Positions 23,432 through 32,435 of a stretch of 64,000 bases of DNA are shown here, piece by piece. The first letter of the stretch is position 1. Every line of letters begins with the position of its first letter. The notes under the pieces are model-generated. The model searched no databases and was not told where the DNA came from. It was given only the letters and a program-made list of their open reading frames with translations. The translations under genes were made by a program, and so were the position numbers. The DNA is taken from NCBI RefSeq assembly GCF_002834235.1, contig NZ_NNBY01000031.1, positions 1-64,000 on the forward strand, in the 5' to 3' direction. Source of the stretch: Ruminococcus bromii. GTDB lineage: Bacteria; Bacillota; Clostridia; Oscillospirales; Acutalibacteraceae.

Positions 23432-24670
23432 ATGGAAATTTTACAAGGCTTTGCAGATGCCGTTGTCGGTATCTTTGAAGGCTCGGGTCTGTCAACTCTT
23501 AACTGGCAGAACTATGTAATGATTGGTATTTCAATCGTTTTGCTTTACCTTGCAATCAAAAAGCAGTATGAGCCGCTTTTGCTCCTTCCTATCGCATTCG
23601 GTATGCTGCTTGTTAATCTTTATCCGAGCATTATGGCTCCGCCTACAACACAGCTTTTGACAGAGGCTCAATGTGCCGCACAGAATGTTGCGGTGTCGGG
23701 ACATGCCAAAACGGTGATTGACGGAGTAACTTATATTGAGAATCCGACATACGGCGGACTTCTTTATTACCTCTATCAGGGTGTTAAGCTCGGCATTTAT
23801 CCGCCTCTTATCTTCCTCGGCATCGGTTGCATGACCGACTTTGGTCCGCTCATCTCTAACCCGAAGAGCCTTATCCTCGGTGCTGCCGCACAGATTGGTA
23901 TCTTTATAACATTTACAGGTGCTATTTTCCTCGGTTTTACAGAGGCAGAGGCTGGTGCTATCGGTATTATCGGCGGTGCCGACGGTCCTACGGCTATTTA
24001 TGTAACAACAAAGCTTGCTCCGCATCTTCTCGGTTCAATCGCAATTGCCGCATATTCATATATGGCTCTTGTGCCGATTATTCAGCCGCCTATTATGAAG
24101 GCGCTCACAACCAAAAAAGAGCGTTCGGTAGTTATGGAACAGCTTCGTCCCGTTTCAAAGCTTGAGAAGATTATGTTCCCGGTAATTGTTGTTATTATCA
24201 TCGCAATCTTCCTTCCCGACGCAGCTCCGCTCGTTGGTATGCTTATGCTCGGTAACCTCTTTAAGGAGTCCGGCGTTGTTGAAAGACTCAGCAAAACAGC
24301 TCAGAACGAGCTTATGAATATTATCACAATCTTCCTCGGTACAACTGTAGGTGCAACCGCATCCGGTCAGAACTTCCTTACTCTTGACACAATCAAGATT
24401 ATCGTTCTCGGTCTTCTTGCGTTCTGTATGGGTACTGCATTCGGTGTACTTTTCGGTAAGATTATGTACAAGGCAACAGGCGGTAAGGTTAACCCGCTCA
24501 TCGGTTCAGCAGGTGTATCCGCCGTTCCGATGGCTGCCCGTGTATCTCAGAAGGTTGGTCAGGCTGAAAATCCCGGCAACTTCCTCCTCATGCACGCTAT
24601 GGGCCCGAATGTTGCAGGTGTAATCGGTTCAGCAGTTGCAGCCGGCGTACTTCTTAATGTTGTAGGCTGA
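23432..24670 (+). CDS. oadB: Sodium ion-translocating decarboxylase beta subunit (OadB/GcdB family)
   Basis: A 412-residue membrane protein with about ten hydrophobic spans. IGIIGGADGPTAIYVTTKLAP is the conserved Asp-containing motif that binds Na+ and is essential for coupling; YMALVPIIQPPIMK and GSAGVSAVPMAARVSQ are further family blocks. The subunit decarboxylates carboxybiotin and pumps Na+ outward. Which acyl substrate is used (oxaloacetate, methylmalonyl-CoA or glutaconyl-CoA) depends on an alpha subunit encoded elsewhere. A terminator follows directly. Confidence 0.93.
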   Translation: MEILQGFADAVVGIFEGSGLSTLNWQNYVMIGISIVLLYLAIKKQYEPLLLLPIAFGMLLVNLYPSIMAPPTTQLLTEAQCAAQNVAVSGHAKTVIDGVTYIENPTYGGLLYYLYQGVKLGIYPPLIFLGIGCMTDFGPLISNPKSLILGAAAQIGIFITFTGAIFLGFTEAEAGAIGIIGGADGPTAIYVTTKLAPHLLGSIAIAAYSYMALVPIIQPPIMKALTTKKERSVVMEQLRPVSKLEKIMFPVIVVIIIAIFLPDAAPLVGMLMLGNLFKESGVVERLSKTAQNELMNIITIFLGTTVGATASGQNFLTLDTIKIIVLGLLAFCMGTAFGVLFGKIMYKATGGKVNPLIGSAGVSAVPMAARVSQKVGQAENPGNFLLMHAMGPNVAGVIGSAVAAGVLLNVVG

Positions 24671-24695
24671 TAACCGTAACTTAATAAACTATGAT

Positions 24696-24726
24696 AAAGG
24701 AAGTCTTTACGGCTTCCTTTATTTTT
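24696..24726 (+). terminator. Terminator of the oad operon
   Basis: AAAGGAAG (24696-24703) pairs with CTTCCTTT (24713-24720), then ATTTTT. Confidence 0.8.
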
Positions 24727-24853
24727 GCTGTTAAAGAATCCGACAATGAAAAATTTGTATAATATTAAAGAAATTATTTCAATCAATATTCTATGATAGA
24801 ATTATTGCTGAGAATACATAAGATATAATGAAATATAAATATGTAAATTAGTG

Positions 24854-24881
24854 CCGTAAAAACACCTTTTTTACTTTACGG
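24854..24881 (+). other. Hairpin in the leader of the CpsC/CpsD operon
   Basis: CCGTAAA (24854-24860) pairs with TTTACGG (24875-24881), loop of 14 bases with a T run inside. TATGTTTTC follows, so it could be a weak terminator or leader structure about 45 bases before the CpsC-like start. Confidence 0.35.
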
Positions 24882-24924
24882 TATGTTTTCTTAATACTTA
24901 ATATGAATTAAAGGGGCTATATAA

Positions 24925-25656
24925 ATGGCAAAGAATGTAACCATTCAGCGAATTGTCGGCGTCCTTTTGCACAGAATCAAGTTTATTATACTTGCCACCG
25001 TTGTAATGGGACTGTTGTTCTTTATGTATTCACGCTTTGTAATTGCACCGATGTACAGCACATCTACCATGATTTATGTGCAGAACTACAGTTCGTCACA
25101 GCGAGCAAATGCCAATGCCGACACCAAGAGTACGACACCTTCAAAGGCTGCCGATGATACAACCAAAAAGACAACCAATGAGGAAAACCAGAAGATATAT
25201 CCTGCTGATATTTCTGCCTCTGCAAATCTTGCTGAAATCTGCGTTACACTCTTTAAAAATTCCGATGAGATGACAGCACTCTATGACGGCTGCACGGTTA
25301 ATGTTGATGTAACCGACGGTACTTTCTTTATCACAATTACAGTGGACGGTACAGACGCACAGAAGTGTGCCAATGTTGCCAATCAGCTTGCCGAAAAGGC
25401 GGCTGAGGTTTATAATTCAAAATTCAGCTACGGTCAGATTGGAACACTTCGTCAGGCGAAGGTTCCTTCGGCTCCGTATGCACCGAGTAACACAAAGAAT
25501 TTGCTTATAGGCGCGGCAATCGGATTAATTGCTTCCTGCCTTATTTCTATTCTTATTGAACTTATCGACACAACAATCAAGTCTGAGGACGATATTCAGG
25601 ATATCTACGGTATTCCTATATTTGCCGAAATTCCCGACTTTGAGAACCAGGGTTAA
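24925..25656 (+). CDS. Polysaccharide chain-length/tyrosine-kinase adaptor protein (Wzz/CpsC-like)
   Basis: 243 residues with two membrane spans (about 17-40 and 190-212) around an extracellular domain. Its N terminus ITIQRIVGVLLHRIK-like and the C-terminal APYAPSNTKNLLIGAAIGLIASC carry the proline-rich motif before the second span that defines Wzz/CpsC proteins. The cytoplasmic tail should activate the BY-kinase encoded 9 bases downstream. An Asn/Thr/Lys-rich insert (about 52-90) lies in the outer loop. No capsule synthesis genes follow, so this pair controls a locus elsewhere. Confidence 0.85.
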   Translation: MAKNVTIQRIVGVLLHRIKFIILATVVMGLLFFMYSRFVIAPMYSTSTMIYVQNYSSSQRANANADTKSTTPSKAADDTTKKTTNEENQKIYPADISASANLAEICVTLFKNSDEMTALYDGCTVNVDVTDGTFFITITVDGTDAQKCANVANQLAEKAAEVYNSKFSYGQIGTLRQAKVPSAPYAPSNTKNLLIGAAIGLIASCLISILIELIDTTIKSEDDIQDIYGIPIFAEIPDFENQG

Positions 25657-25665
25657 GGAGGAACT

Positions 25666-26388
25666 ATGGCTTCTGATTTTAAATTATTTAAAAAGAAAGA
25701 CGATAAAAAAAATAACGGACAGAATTTTTCTCTTTCCGATAAGAGCAAGTTTGCAATTGTTGAGTCGTATAAGGCCGCAAGAACTAATATTATGTTCTCG
25801 CTTTCTGCAAAAGAAAAAAAATGCTTTGCCGTAACCAGTTACTCAAAGGGTGAGGGCAAGAGCACCGTTTCCGCAAATCTTGCAATTTCCTTTTCAAAAA
25901 TGGAAAAACGAGTTCTCCTTATCGACTGCGACCTTCGCCGTCCTAATGTTCATAACATTTTTAAGCTTGACAATAAAAAGGGACTTACCAATGTAATCGG
26001 TAAAATGATTGAAATTGACGAGGCTGTTAAGCATGATGTTCTTCCGAATCTTGACATTCTTCCGGCAGGTACGGTTGCGCCAAACCCCTCTGAGCTTATG
26101 TGCAGTACCAGATTTCAGGAACTTTATGAGCAGTTTGTCAGAGATTATGATTATGTAATTTTTGATACGCCTCCTATCGGTGTGGTTGCCGACGCTCTGC
26201 TTCTCAAGGATATGATTGCCGGCTTTGTTGTAGTTGTTCGTGAACGCTCAACAACTCACGGTGACCTTCAGCACCTTCTTGACAGCGTAAAGCTTGCCGA
26301 TTCAACTGTACTCGGTCTGATTGAGGTAGGTTGTACTTATGATTCAAAGAGAAGAAAGAAAGGTTATTACTACTACCAGTATTATTAA
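25666..26388 (+). CDS. Bacterial tyrosine kinase, CpsD/CapB type
   Basis: 240 residues. Walker A SYSKGEGKSTVSANLA, Walker A' VLLIDCDLRRPNVH and Walker B YVIFDTPPIGVVAD are all present. The last ten residues hold a cluster of six tyrosines (KGYYYYQYY), the autophosphorylation site. This is the separate cytoplasmic half of a BY-kinase, working with the CpsC-like protein just upstream to control the length and export of a polysaccharide. Confidence 0.93.
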   Translation: MASDFKLFKKKDDKKNNGQNFSLSDKSKFAIVESYKAARTNIMFSLSAKEKKCFAVTSYSKGEGKSTVSANLAISFSKMEKRVLLIDCDLRRPNVHNIFKLDNKKGLTNVIGKMIEIDEAVKHDVLPNLDILPAGTVAPNPSELMCSTRFQELYEQFVRDYDYVIFDTPPIGVVADALLLKDMIAGFVVVVRERSTTHGDLQHLLDSVKLADSTVLGLIEVGCTYDSKRRKKGYYYYQYY

Positions 26389-26446
26389 TCCCAATTTTGT
26401 GCTTTGGCACAAAACTACACATTCTCGATAAAAATAACACAAAATC

Positions 26447-26498
26447 ACAGACTTGCAAACTTTCACCAAAAATGACTGTTGCAGGTCTGTTCTTTTTT
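26447..26498 (+). terminator. Terminator of the CpsC/CpsD operon
   Basis: A 12-bp stem with one G-T pair (ACAGACTTGCAA 26447-26458, TTGCAGGTCTGT 26479-26490), followed by TCTTTTTT. Two further hairpins lie nearby (26395-26414 without T tract, and 26510-26539). Confidence 0.65.
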
Positions 26499-26532
26499 GT
26501 GAAAATAAAAATGCAAGATTGCAAAAAACATC

Positions 26533-26561
26533 TTGCATTTCTTGAGCGAATAGAGTAAAAT
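26533..26561 (+). promoter_or_regulatory. Promoter of the aminotransferase gene
   Basis: TTGCAT (26533-26538), a 17-base spacer and TAAAAT (26556-26561), 52 bases before the start codon. The -35 overlaps the right arm of the hairpin 26510-26539. Confidence 0.55.
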
Positions 26562-26613
26562 ATATTAGAAATTTAAATTGCATTTGCAATAATATTTTAA
26601 GGAGTTATTCAAA

Positions 26614-27894
26614 ATGGGTTATCTTGAACTGAGTAAGCAGGAACTTGAAAAAGAGTATGGCAATCTCGTAAAGAGATTTGAGGAGTTTAAAGGTATGGGA
26701 CTTAACCTCAATATGGCAAGAGGTAAGCCCAGCAAAGAACAGCTTGATTTTTCCTTACCTATGCTCGATACAATCAACAGCAAATCCGATTTTATCGGTG
26801 AGGATAAGATGGATTGCCGCAACTACGGACTTCTCAACGGTATTACAGAGTGCAGAAAGCTTTTTGCGGATATTCTCGGTGTAGATGCAGAGAATGTTAT
26901 TGTAGGCGGTTCTTCAAGTCTTAATATGATGTTTGATACAATTTCATGCTTTATGACAGCTCCCGCTGTTGAGGGCTGCAAACCATGGTATGAAGTAAAG
27001 AACAGAAAATTTCTCTGTCCGGTACCGGGTTATGACCGTCATTTCGGCATTACTCAGTATTACGGCTTTGAACTTATTCCGATTCCGATGGACGACAACG
27101 GTCCCGATATGGATATGGTTGAAAAACTCGTTTCTGAGGATGACTCAATCAAGGGCATTTGGTGCGTTCCGAAATATTCAAACCCTGCCGGCACCACATA
27201 CAGCGATGAGGTTGTTAAGCGCTTTGCCGCTTTAAAGCCTGCCGCTAAGGATTTCAGAATTATGTGGGATAATGCCTACTGCATCCATGAAATCAGCGAC
27301 ACACCTGATGTTTTGCTCAACATTATGGATGAATGCAAAAAGACAGGTAATGAAGACCTCCCGATTCTTTTCTGCTCAACATCAAAGATTACTTTCCCCG
27401 GTGCAGGCGTAGCCGCAATGGCTGCATCTGAGAACAACCTCAAGGTTCTCCGTGAAAAATATAACTACGAAATCATCAGCTATGATAAGCTTAATATGCT
27501 CCGTCATGTAAGATTCTTCAAGGACTATGACGGCGTGCTTAAACATATGGAAAAGCACAAGTCTGTCCTTAAACCAAAATTCGAGATTGTTCTTGATACT
27601 CTCGACAAAGAACTTGCGCCTGCTGATATCGCATCATGGAAAAAGCCGCACGGTGGTTACTTTGTAAGCGTTGATGTTTTTGAAGGCACGGCAAAGAGAA
27701 CAGTCGCTCTCTGTAAGGAGGCAGGAGTTGTTCTTACAGGTGCAGGCGCAACATATCCGCTCGGAATTGATCCAAAGGATTCCAACATCAGAATTGCACC
27801 GACCTTCCCTCCGAACCACGAGCTTGAAGTTGCTATGGATGTTTTTTGTATCTGTGCAAGGCTTGCGGCTTGCGAAAAGATTCTGAACAAGTAA
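26614..27894 (+). CDS. PLP-dependent aminotransferase (AspT-like, class I/II)
   Basis: A 426-residue PLP enzyme. LNMARGKPSKEQLD near residue 30 is the N-terminal signature of the AspT/MocR-type aminotransferase family; NPAGTTYS, WDNAYCIHEI and STSKITFPGAG (with the PLP-binding Lys) are in the usual order, and SNIRIAPTFPP contains the substrate Arg. Members transfer amino groups between aspartate or similar amino acids and 2-oxoglutarate. The amino-acid preference cannot be read from sequence. Confidence 0.88.
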   Translation: MGYLELSKQELEKEYGNLVKRFEEFKGMGLNLNMARGKPSKEQLDFSLPMLDTINSKSDFIGEDKMDCRNYGLLNGITECRKLFADILGVDAENVIVGGSSSLNMMFDTISCFMTAPAVEGCKPWYEVKNRKFLCPVPGYDRHFGITQYYGFELIPIPMDDNGPDMDMVEKLVSEDDSIKGIWCVPKYSNPAGTTYSDEVVKRFAALKPAAKDFRIMWDNAYCIHEISDTPDVLLNIMDECKKTGNEDLPILFCSTSKITFPGAGVAAMAASENNLKVLREKYNYEIISYDKLNMLRHVRFFKDYDGVLKHMEKHKSVLKPKFEIVLDTLDKELAPADIASWKKPHGGYFVSVDVFEGTAKRTVALCKEAGVVLTGAGATYPLGIDPKDSNIRIAPTFPPNHELEVAMDVFCICARLAACEKILNK

Positions 27895-28015
27895 TCATTA
27901 TTTGAAAATTTGGTTTGTCGGTTGGATTTTGGAAGAATTTTGTATGCAGTTTATGACATTAGAATGTATTTTTTGATAAATTCAATTCTTTTTTTATTAA
28001 ATATTTCCGTATCCA

Positions 28016-28044
28016 TTGACATTTTCCTAAAAAAATTCTATAAT
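28016..28044 (+). promoter_or_regulatory. Consensus promoter of secD-secF
   Basis: TTGACA (28016-28021), exactly 17 bases and TATAAT (28039-28044). It overlaps the left arm of a long inverted repeat. Confidence 0.85.
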
Positions 28045-28088
28045 AACTCTGTTACGGTCTGTGATTGGATGTTCGTGACAGAGTTATT
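28042..28088 (+). repeat. Inverted repeat at the secDF transcription start
   Basis: AATAACTCTGT (28042-28052) and ACAGAGTTATT (28078-28088) are perfect 11-base arms. With one G-T mismatch they extend inward by ACG/CGT. The left arm covers the end of the -10 box and the likely start site, so a regulator site is possible. The right side is followed by TTGACTTTTG, a poor T tract, so terminator function for the gene upstream is less likely. Confidence 0.7.
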
Positions 28089-28144
28089 TTGACTTTTGAG
28101 CAAAATAAAATCACAGCCAATTATTTAACGGAGGTTTCAAAGGC

Positions 28145-29566
28145 ATGAAAAGAGTTCCAAAGCCTGTATTCTTTGTCGTAGCTTTGCTGATACTTGCCTT
28201 TTCGTTTACTGCGATTTTTGGTATTTCCTACTACACCGGCGATAACAAAACAACAGTATTAAAGGGCATCAGCGATATACGATGGGGAATTGACATCCGT
28301 GGCGGTGTTGAAGCAACATTCAAACCGGCAGGAGATGTTGACGCAACTGACGAGCAGCTTGAGTCTGCAAAGTCAATCATTGAATTAAGAATGGTATCTC
28401 AGGGTATCACAGATTATGAGCTTTATGCGGATGCAAAAAGCGACAGAATCATTGTTCGTTTCCCATGGAAGGAAGATTCCGACCAGAACGCAATTGAGGC
28501 AATCGAAGAGATTTCTTCAACGGCACAGCTTACTTTCCGTCCCGGAAAGGAATATTCAACAACAGATGTTGATTCAAACGGCGAGTATGTTTACAAAACT
28601 CCTTCGGGCGACACAGCTAAGACAATCCTTATGGACGGTTCTTATGTTGAAAGTGCAACAGCAGGTATGACAACAGATCAGTCAACCGGTAAGAATTCAT
28701 ATGTTGTACAGCTCAAGCTCAAGAGTGACGGTGACAAGAACGGTAAAGAGCTTTTTGGTAACATCACCAAAGAATATCTCAACCAGACAGTATCAATCTG
28801 GATGGACGATATTATGCTTTCGGCTCCGACCGTAAATGCAGAGATTACAGACGGCAACGCTGTTATTTCAGGTGACTTTACAGCTAAAGAGGCTCAGGAC
28901 CTTGCATCGAAAATTAATGCAGGTGCTCTTCCGTTCCAGCTTGAAACATCAAACTACGGCACAATCAGCGCAACCCTCGGTGAGAACTCACTTGTTGCAA
29001 TGGCATATGCGGGTGTTATCGCATTTATCATTATTGCAATCATTATGATTCTTTTCTACCGTTTGCCCGGTTTTGTTGCAGTTATCTCACTTCTCGGTCA
29101 GATGGGTCTTGCCATTGCGGCTGTATCAGGTTACTTCCCTGTATTCTCTTCATTCACAATGACGCTCCCAGGTATTGCGGGTCTTATCCTTTCAATCGGT
29201 ATGGGCGTTGACTGTAATGTTATTACTGCCGAGCGTATCAAGGAAGAACTTAAGGCAGGAAGAACTCTTGACGGTGCTCTTGAAAGGGGTACAAAGAATT
29301 CACTTTCCGCTATCGTAGACGGTAATATGACCGTTATTATCGTATCAATTATCCTTATGCTTGTATTTGGTCCTGCAAATATTCTCTCAATCATCTTCGG
29401 TGAGTCTACAACAGGTACTATCTACTCATTCGGTTACACACTTCTTGTAGGCGTAATCGCTAACTTTATCATGGGTGTATTCTGTACAAGAATTATGCTC
29501 AGAAGTGTTGCAGGCTTTAAGTTCCTGCGTAAAAAATGGTTGTTTGGAGGTGCTAAGAATGACTGA
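28145..29566 (+). CDS. secD: Protein translocase subunit SecD
   Basis: 473 residues. N-terminal membrane span (about 8-30), DIRWGIDIRGGVEATF (the conserved D-G-G strand), a periplasmic-type P1 domain facing outward (about 45-260), and five C-terminal spans with LPGIAGLILSIGMGVDCNVI, the RND signature including the proton-relay Asp. SecDF uses the proton or sodium gradient to pull proteins out of the SecYEG channel. The stop overlaps secF by 8 bases. Confidence 0.95.
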   Translation: MKRVPKPVFFVVALLILAFSFTAIFGISYYTGDNKTTVLKGISDIRWGIDIRGGVEATFKPAGDVDATDEQLESAKSIIELRMVSQGITDYELYADAKSDRIIVRFPWKEDSDQNAIEAIEEISSTAQLTFRPGKEYSTTDVDSNGEYVYKTPSGDTAKTILMDGSYVESATAGMTTDQSTGKNSYVVQLKLKSDGDKNGKELFGNITKEYLNQTVSIWMDDIMLSAPTVNAEITDGNAVISGDFTAKEAQDLASKINAGALPFQLETSNYGTISATLGENSLVAMAYAGVIAFIIIAIIMILFYRLPGFVAVISLLGQMGLAIAAVSGYFPVFSSFTMTLPGIAGLILSIGMGVDCNVITAERIKEELKAGRTLDGALERGTKNSLSAIVDGNMTVIIVSIILMLVFGPANILSIIFGESTTGTIYSFGYTLLVGVIANFIMGVFCTRIMLRSVAGFKFLRKKWLFGGAKND

Positions 29567-30584
29567 TAAAACTCAGACAAAGGCAGTTTCAAATGCCCCC
29601 CTTACAGATGGGGAATTTGCCGAAAAGTATAACAGAGGCCACAAGATTATTGACTTTGTAGGTCACAAAAAGATTTTCTTCGGAATTTCTCTTGCAATTA
29701 TTATTATCGGTATCGTGTGTAACTTTATTTTTGGTACACAGCTTGACATTCAGTTCTCAGGCGGTGCCACACTTAAATTCAGCTACAGCGGTGAAATCAA
29801 TCAGTCTGAACTTACTGATTTTATTCAGGCTAAAACAACAGAGGACAGAATCACTACTACATATGCTCAGGATCTTATGGGTGACAGCGGCACAACGGTA
29901 ACAGTTCAGTTCTCGGGTAACGATTCAATCAAAACCGATGTTCAGAAGAACCTTGAATCAGACCTTCAGAAGAAGTATCCGGACAATAACTTCAAATGTC
30001 TTGAATCAAATTCGGTTGATGCTTCAATGGGTTTCAGCTTCCTTCTCAAGTGTCTTACTGCTGTTGCAATTGCAGCCGTGCTTATGGTTCTTTATGTAAC
30101 AATCAGATTTAAGAAAATCGGCGGTCTTTCGGCAGGTGTTATGGCTCTCGTAGCCCTCTTCCACGATGTTGCAATGATTTACTTTATGTATGTAATCTTC
30201 CAGATGCCGATTGACGCAAGCTTCATCGCAGTTGTTCTTATGATTCTCGGTTATTCGCTTAACGATACAATTGTTATCTATGACCGTGTTCGTGAGGAAA
30301 AGAAGCTTGTCGGAAGCAAAACAGATGTTGGCAAGATATTCAACCTCAGCTGCACAAAGTGTATTAAGAGAACAATTATGACTTCTGTAACAACACTTTC
30401 GGCTATTCTTGTTGTTTATGTTGTTGCCTGTGCGTTCAATATCACATCTGTTCAGGGCTTTGCTCTTCCGATGATTATCGGTATCATATCAGGTTGTTAT
30501 TCTTCAATCTGTATCGCAGGTCCGCTTTGGGTTATGTGGCAGCGTCATAAAAAGGCAAAGAAGCTTGCCGCTAAAGCTGCATAA
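29559..30584 (+). CDS. secF: Protein translocase subunit SecF
   Basis: 341 residues. The start MTDKTQTKAV at 29559 has GGAGGTGC before it; the open frame begins 28 codons earlier inside secD. It has an N-terminal span with IDFVGHKKIFFGISL, the LDIQFSGGATLKF strand, and a five-span bundle with ILGYSLNDTIVIYDRVREE, the SecF signature. It forms the SecDF complex with the protein encoded just upstream. Confidence 0.95.
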   Translation: MTDKTQTKAVSNAPLTDGEFAEKYNRGHKIIDFVGHKKIFFGISLAIIIIGIVCNFIFGTQLDIQFSGGATLKFSYSGEINQSELTDFIQAKTTEDRITTTYAQDLMGDSGTTVTVQFSGNDSIKTDVQKNLESDLQKKYPDNNFKCLESNSVDASMGFSFLLKCLTAVAIAAVLMVLYVTIRFKKIGGLSAGVMALVALFHDVAMIYFMYVIFQMPIDASFIAVVLMILGYSLNDTIVIYDRVREEKKLVGSKTDVGKIFNLSCTKCIKRTIMTSVTTLSAILVVYVVACAFNITSVQGFALPMIIGIISGCYSSICIAGPLWVMWQRHKKAKKLAAKAA

Positions 30585-30626
30585 AACAACTTTCGGATAA
30601 ATTTATCCGATTCTGCAAATAATTAT

Positions 30627-30668
30627 AAAGGGGTTGCATAAAGATGTTTTATGCAATCCCTTTTGTGT
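30627..30668 (+). terminator. Terminator of secDF
   Basis: A 16-bp stem with one G-T pair (AAAGGGGTTGCATAAA from 30627, TTTATGCAATCCCTTT to 30663), followed by TGTG. This is the strongest hairpin in the region. Confidence 0.8.
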
Positions 30669-30702
30669 ATTAAGACTTTTTAAGCGTTATTTGGAGTGAT
30701 AT

Positions 30703-31689
30703 ATGAAAAAACTTGTTTCAATTTTTCTTTCTGCCGTGATAATTTGCGGCTCGTTATTAATTTCCGCTTGTGACAGAACTGAAGATGTCAGGAAGTCTGA
30801 CGGTAAAATCAGCGTTGTAACAACGATTTTTCCTTACTATGATTTTGTAAGACAGCTTGCAGGCGATAAAGTTGATATTCGCCTGTTGCTTTCGCCCGGA
30901 AGCGATCCGCACAGTTATGAACCCAAACCGTCAGATATTACAGCAATTGAAAATTGCGATATTTTTATCTGCAACGGCGGTGAAAGCGACGAATGGGTTG
31001 ACGGAGTTCTTTCGTCAATTGAAAACAAAGATGTAAAAGTGATGAAGATGATGGAGTATGTTCCTCTCAGACATGAACAATCTATGGATCATGACCATGA
31101 ACACGACAGTCATGAAGATATGGATGATGATGACGAAGGTCACGATCACGAGGAAGGGGAGGAGTATGACGAGCATGTCTGGACTTCAATCAGAAATGCG
31201 GAGCGTATGTCTGCCTCAATCGCAGATGAGTTAATGTCAGTTGACAGCAAAAATTCTAAATATTACAATGACAGAAAAACAAATTACATTTCACAGCTTG
31301 ACAGCCTTGATAAGAAATTTACCGAAGTTGCAAATAACAAAAAGCGTGATACGCTTGTTTTCGGCGACAGATTTCCGTTTCTGTATTTTGTAAGCGACTA
31401 CAACCTTGGATATGAATGTGCATTCCCGGGTTGCAGTCATGAAACCGAGCCGAGTACAGCCGTTGTTTCTCATCTGATTGATTTTACAAGAGAACACGAT
31501 ATACCCGTTGTATTCTATCTTGAGCTTTCAAGCGGCAAAATTGCACGGATTATCTCTGAAGATTCTTCTGCAAAGACGATGCAGTTTTCTTCATGTCACA
31601 ATGTCACAAAGGATGATTTTGAAAACGGCGCAACTTATATTTCTGTTATGGAACAAAATCTTGAAGCACTAAAGGAGGCGTTATACTGA
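30703..31689 (+). CDS. znuA: Zinc ABC transporter substrate-binding lipoprotein (ZnuA/AdcA-like)
   Basis: 328 residues with lipobox ISAC (about 20-23). SVVTTIFPYYDFVRQLAG and LLSPGSDPHSYEPKPSD (first His ligand) are standard; an acidic His-rich loop (about 122-152, HDHEHDSHEDMD) and DEHVWTS (second His) follow. Where E. coli ZnuA has a third His, this protein reads GDRFPFLYFV, and AFPGCSHETEPS comes after; this variant is common in clostridial homologues. It captures Zn2+ outside the cell for the ZnuBC transporter. Its stop and the ATPase start share one base. Confidence 0.92.
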   Translation: MKKLVSIFLSAVIICGSLLISACDRTEDVRKSDGKISVVTTIFPYYDFVRQLAGDKVDIRLLLSPGSDPHSYEPKPSDITAIENCDIFICNGGESDEWVDGVLSSIENKDVKVMKMMEYVPLRHEQSMDHDHEHDSHEDMDDDDEGHDHEEGEEYDEHVWTSIRNAERMSASIADELMSVDSKNSKYYNDRKTNYISQLDSLDKKFTEVANNKKRDTLVFGDRFPFLYFVSDYNLGYECAFPGCSHETEPSTAVVSHLIDFTREHDIPVVFYLELSSGKIARIISEDSSAKTMQFSSCHNVTKDDFENGATYISVMEQNLEALKEALY

Positions 31690-32435
31690 TGTCGCTTATT
31701 AAAATTGAAAATGCCTCGCTCGGTTATGAAGGCAAAACCGTTGTCAATGATATTTCGGTTGATATAAAAGAAAAGGATTATATCTGCATAGTCGGTGAAA
31801 ACGGTTCGGGCAAAACTACTCTCATGAAAGCACTTCTCGGACTTTTAAAGCCATTGAGCGGTTCGATTACCTATAGTGACGGACTAAAACAGAATGAAAT
31901 CGGTTACCTTCCGCAGTCAAGCGATATTCAGCGTGACTTTCCTGCGTCGGTGCAAGAGGTGGTGCTTTCGGGCTGTCTTAATAAAAAACACACCTTTTTC
32001 TATTCAAAGGAGCAGAAAAAAACTGCCGCCGAGAATATGAAGCTCACGGGCATTTATGATTTACGCAAAAAATGTTTCAGAGAGCTTTCGGGCGGTCAGC
32101 GGCAGCGTGTTATGCTCGCCCGTGCATTGTGTGCAACTCACAAACTGATTATTCTTGACGAGCCTGTAACGGGACTTGATCCGATGGCAATGGCTGATAT
32201 GTACGCTCTCATCAAAAAGTTGAATGAAAGCGGAATCACGATTATTATGGTTTCTCACGATGTGAATTCAGCCGTGAGCAATGCCTCAAAAATTCTGCAC
32301 CTTGCAAAGAATTGGTATTTCTACGGTACGGCACATCAGTATCTGCATTCGGATGCCGGCAAACGCTTTATTCTCAGCGATTGCCCGTGTGATGAATGTC
32401 AGCACAGAGTTCACGGAGGTGCTAAAAATGTTTGA
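31689..32435 (+). CDS. znuC: Zinc ABC transporter ATPase
   Basis: 248 residues. Walker A VGENGSGKTTLMKA, signature ELSGGQRQRVMLARAL, Walker B IILDEPVTGLDP and the His switch MVSHDV are all present. The C terminus has a Cys/His group (DCPCDECQHRVHGG) typical of zinc importer ATPases of this type. It overlaps znuA by one base and znuB by eight. Confidence 0.94.
   Translation: MSLIKIENASLGYEGKTVVNDISVDIKEKDYICIVGENGSGKTTLMKALLGLLKPLSGSITYSDGLKQNEIGYLPQSSDIQRDFPASVQEVVLSGCLNKKHTFFYSKEQKKTAAENMKLTGIYDLRKKCFRELSGGQRQRVMLARALCATHKLIILDEPVTGLDPMAMADMYALIKKLNESGITIIMVSHDVNSAVSNASKILHLAKNWYFYGTAHQYLHSDAGKRFILSDCPCDECQHRVHGGAKNV

Noticed and set aside
26395..26414. Strong hairpin TTTTGTGC/GCACAAAA after the tyrosine-kinase gene
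   Set aside because: No T tract on either side; the hairpin at 26447-26490 with six T's is the better terminator.
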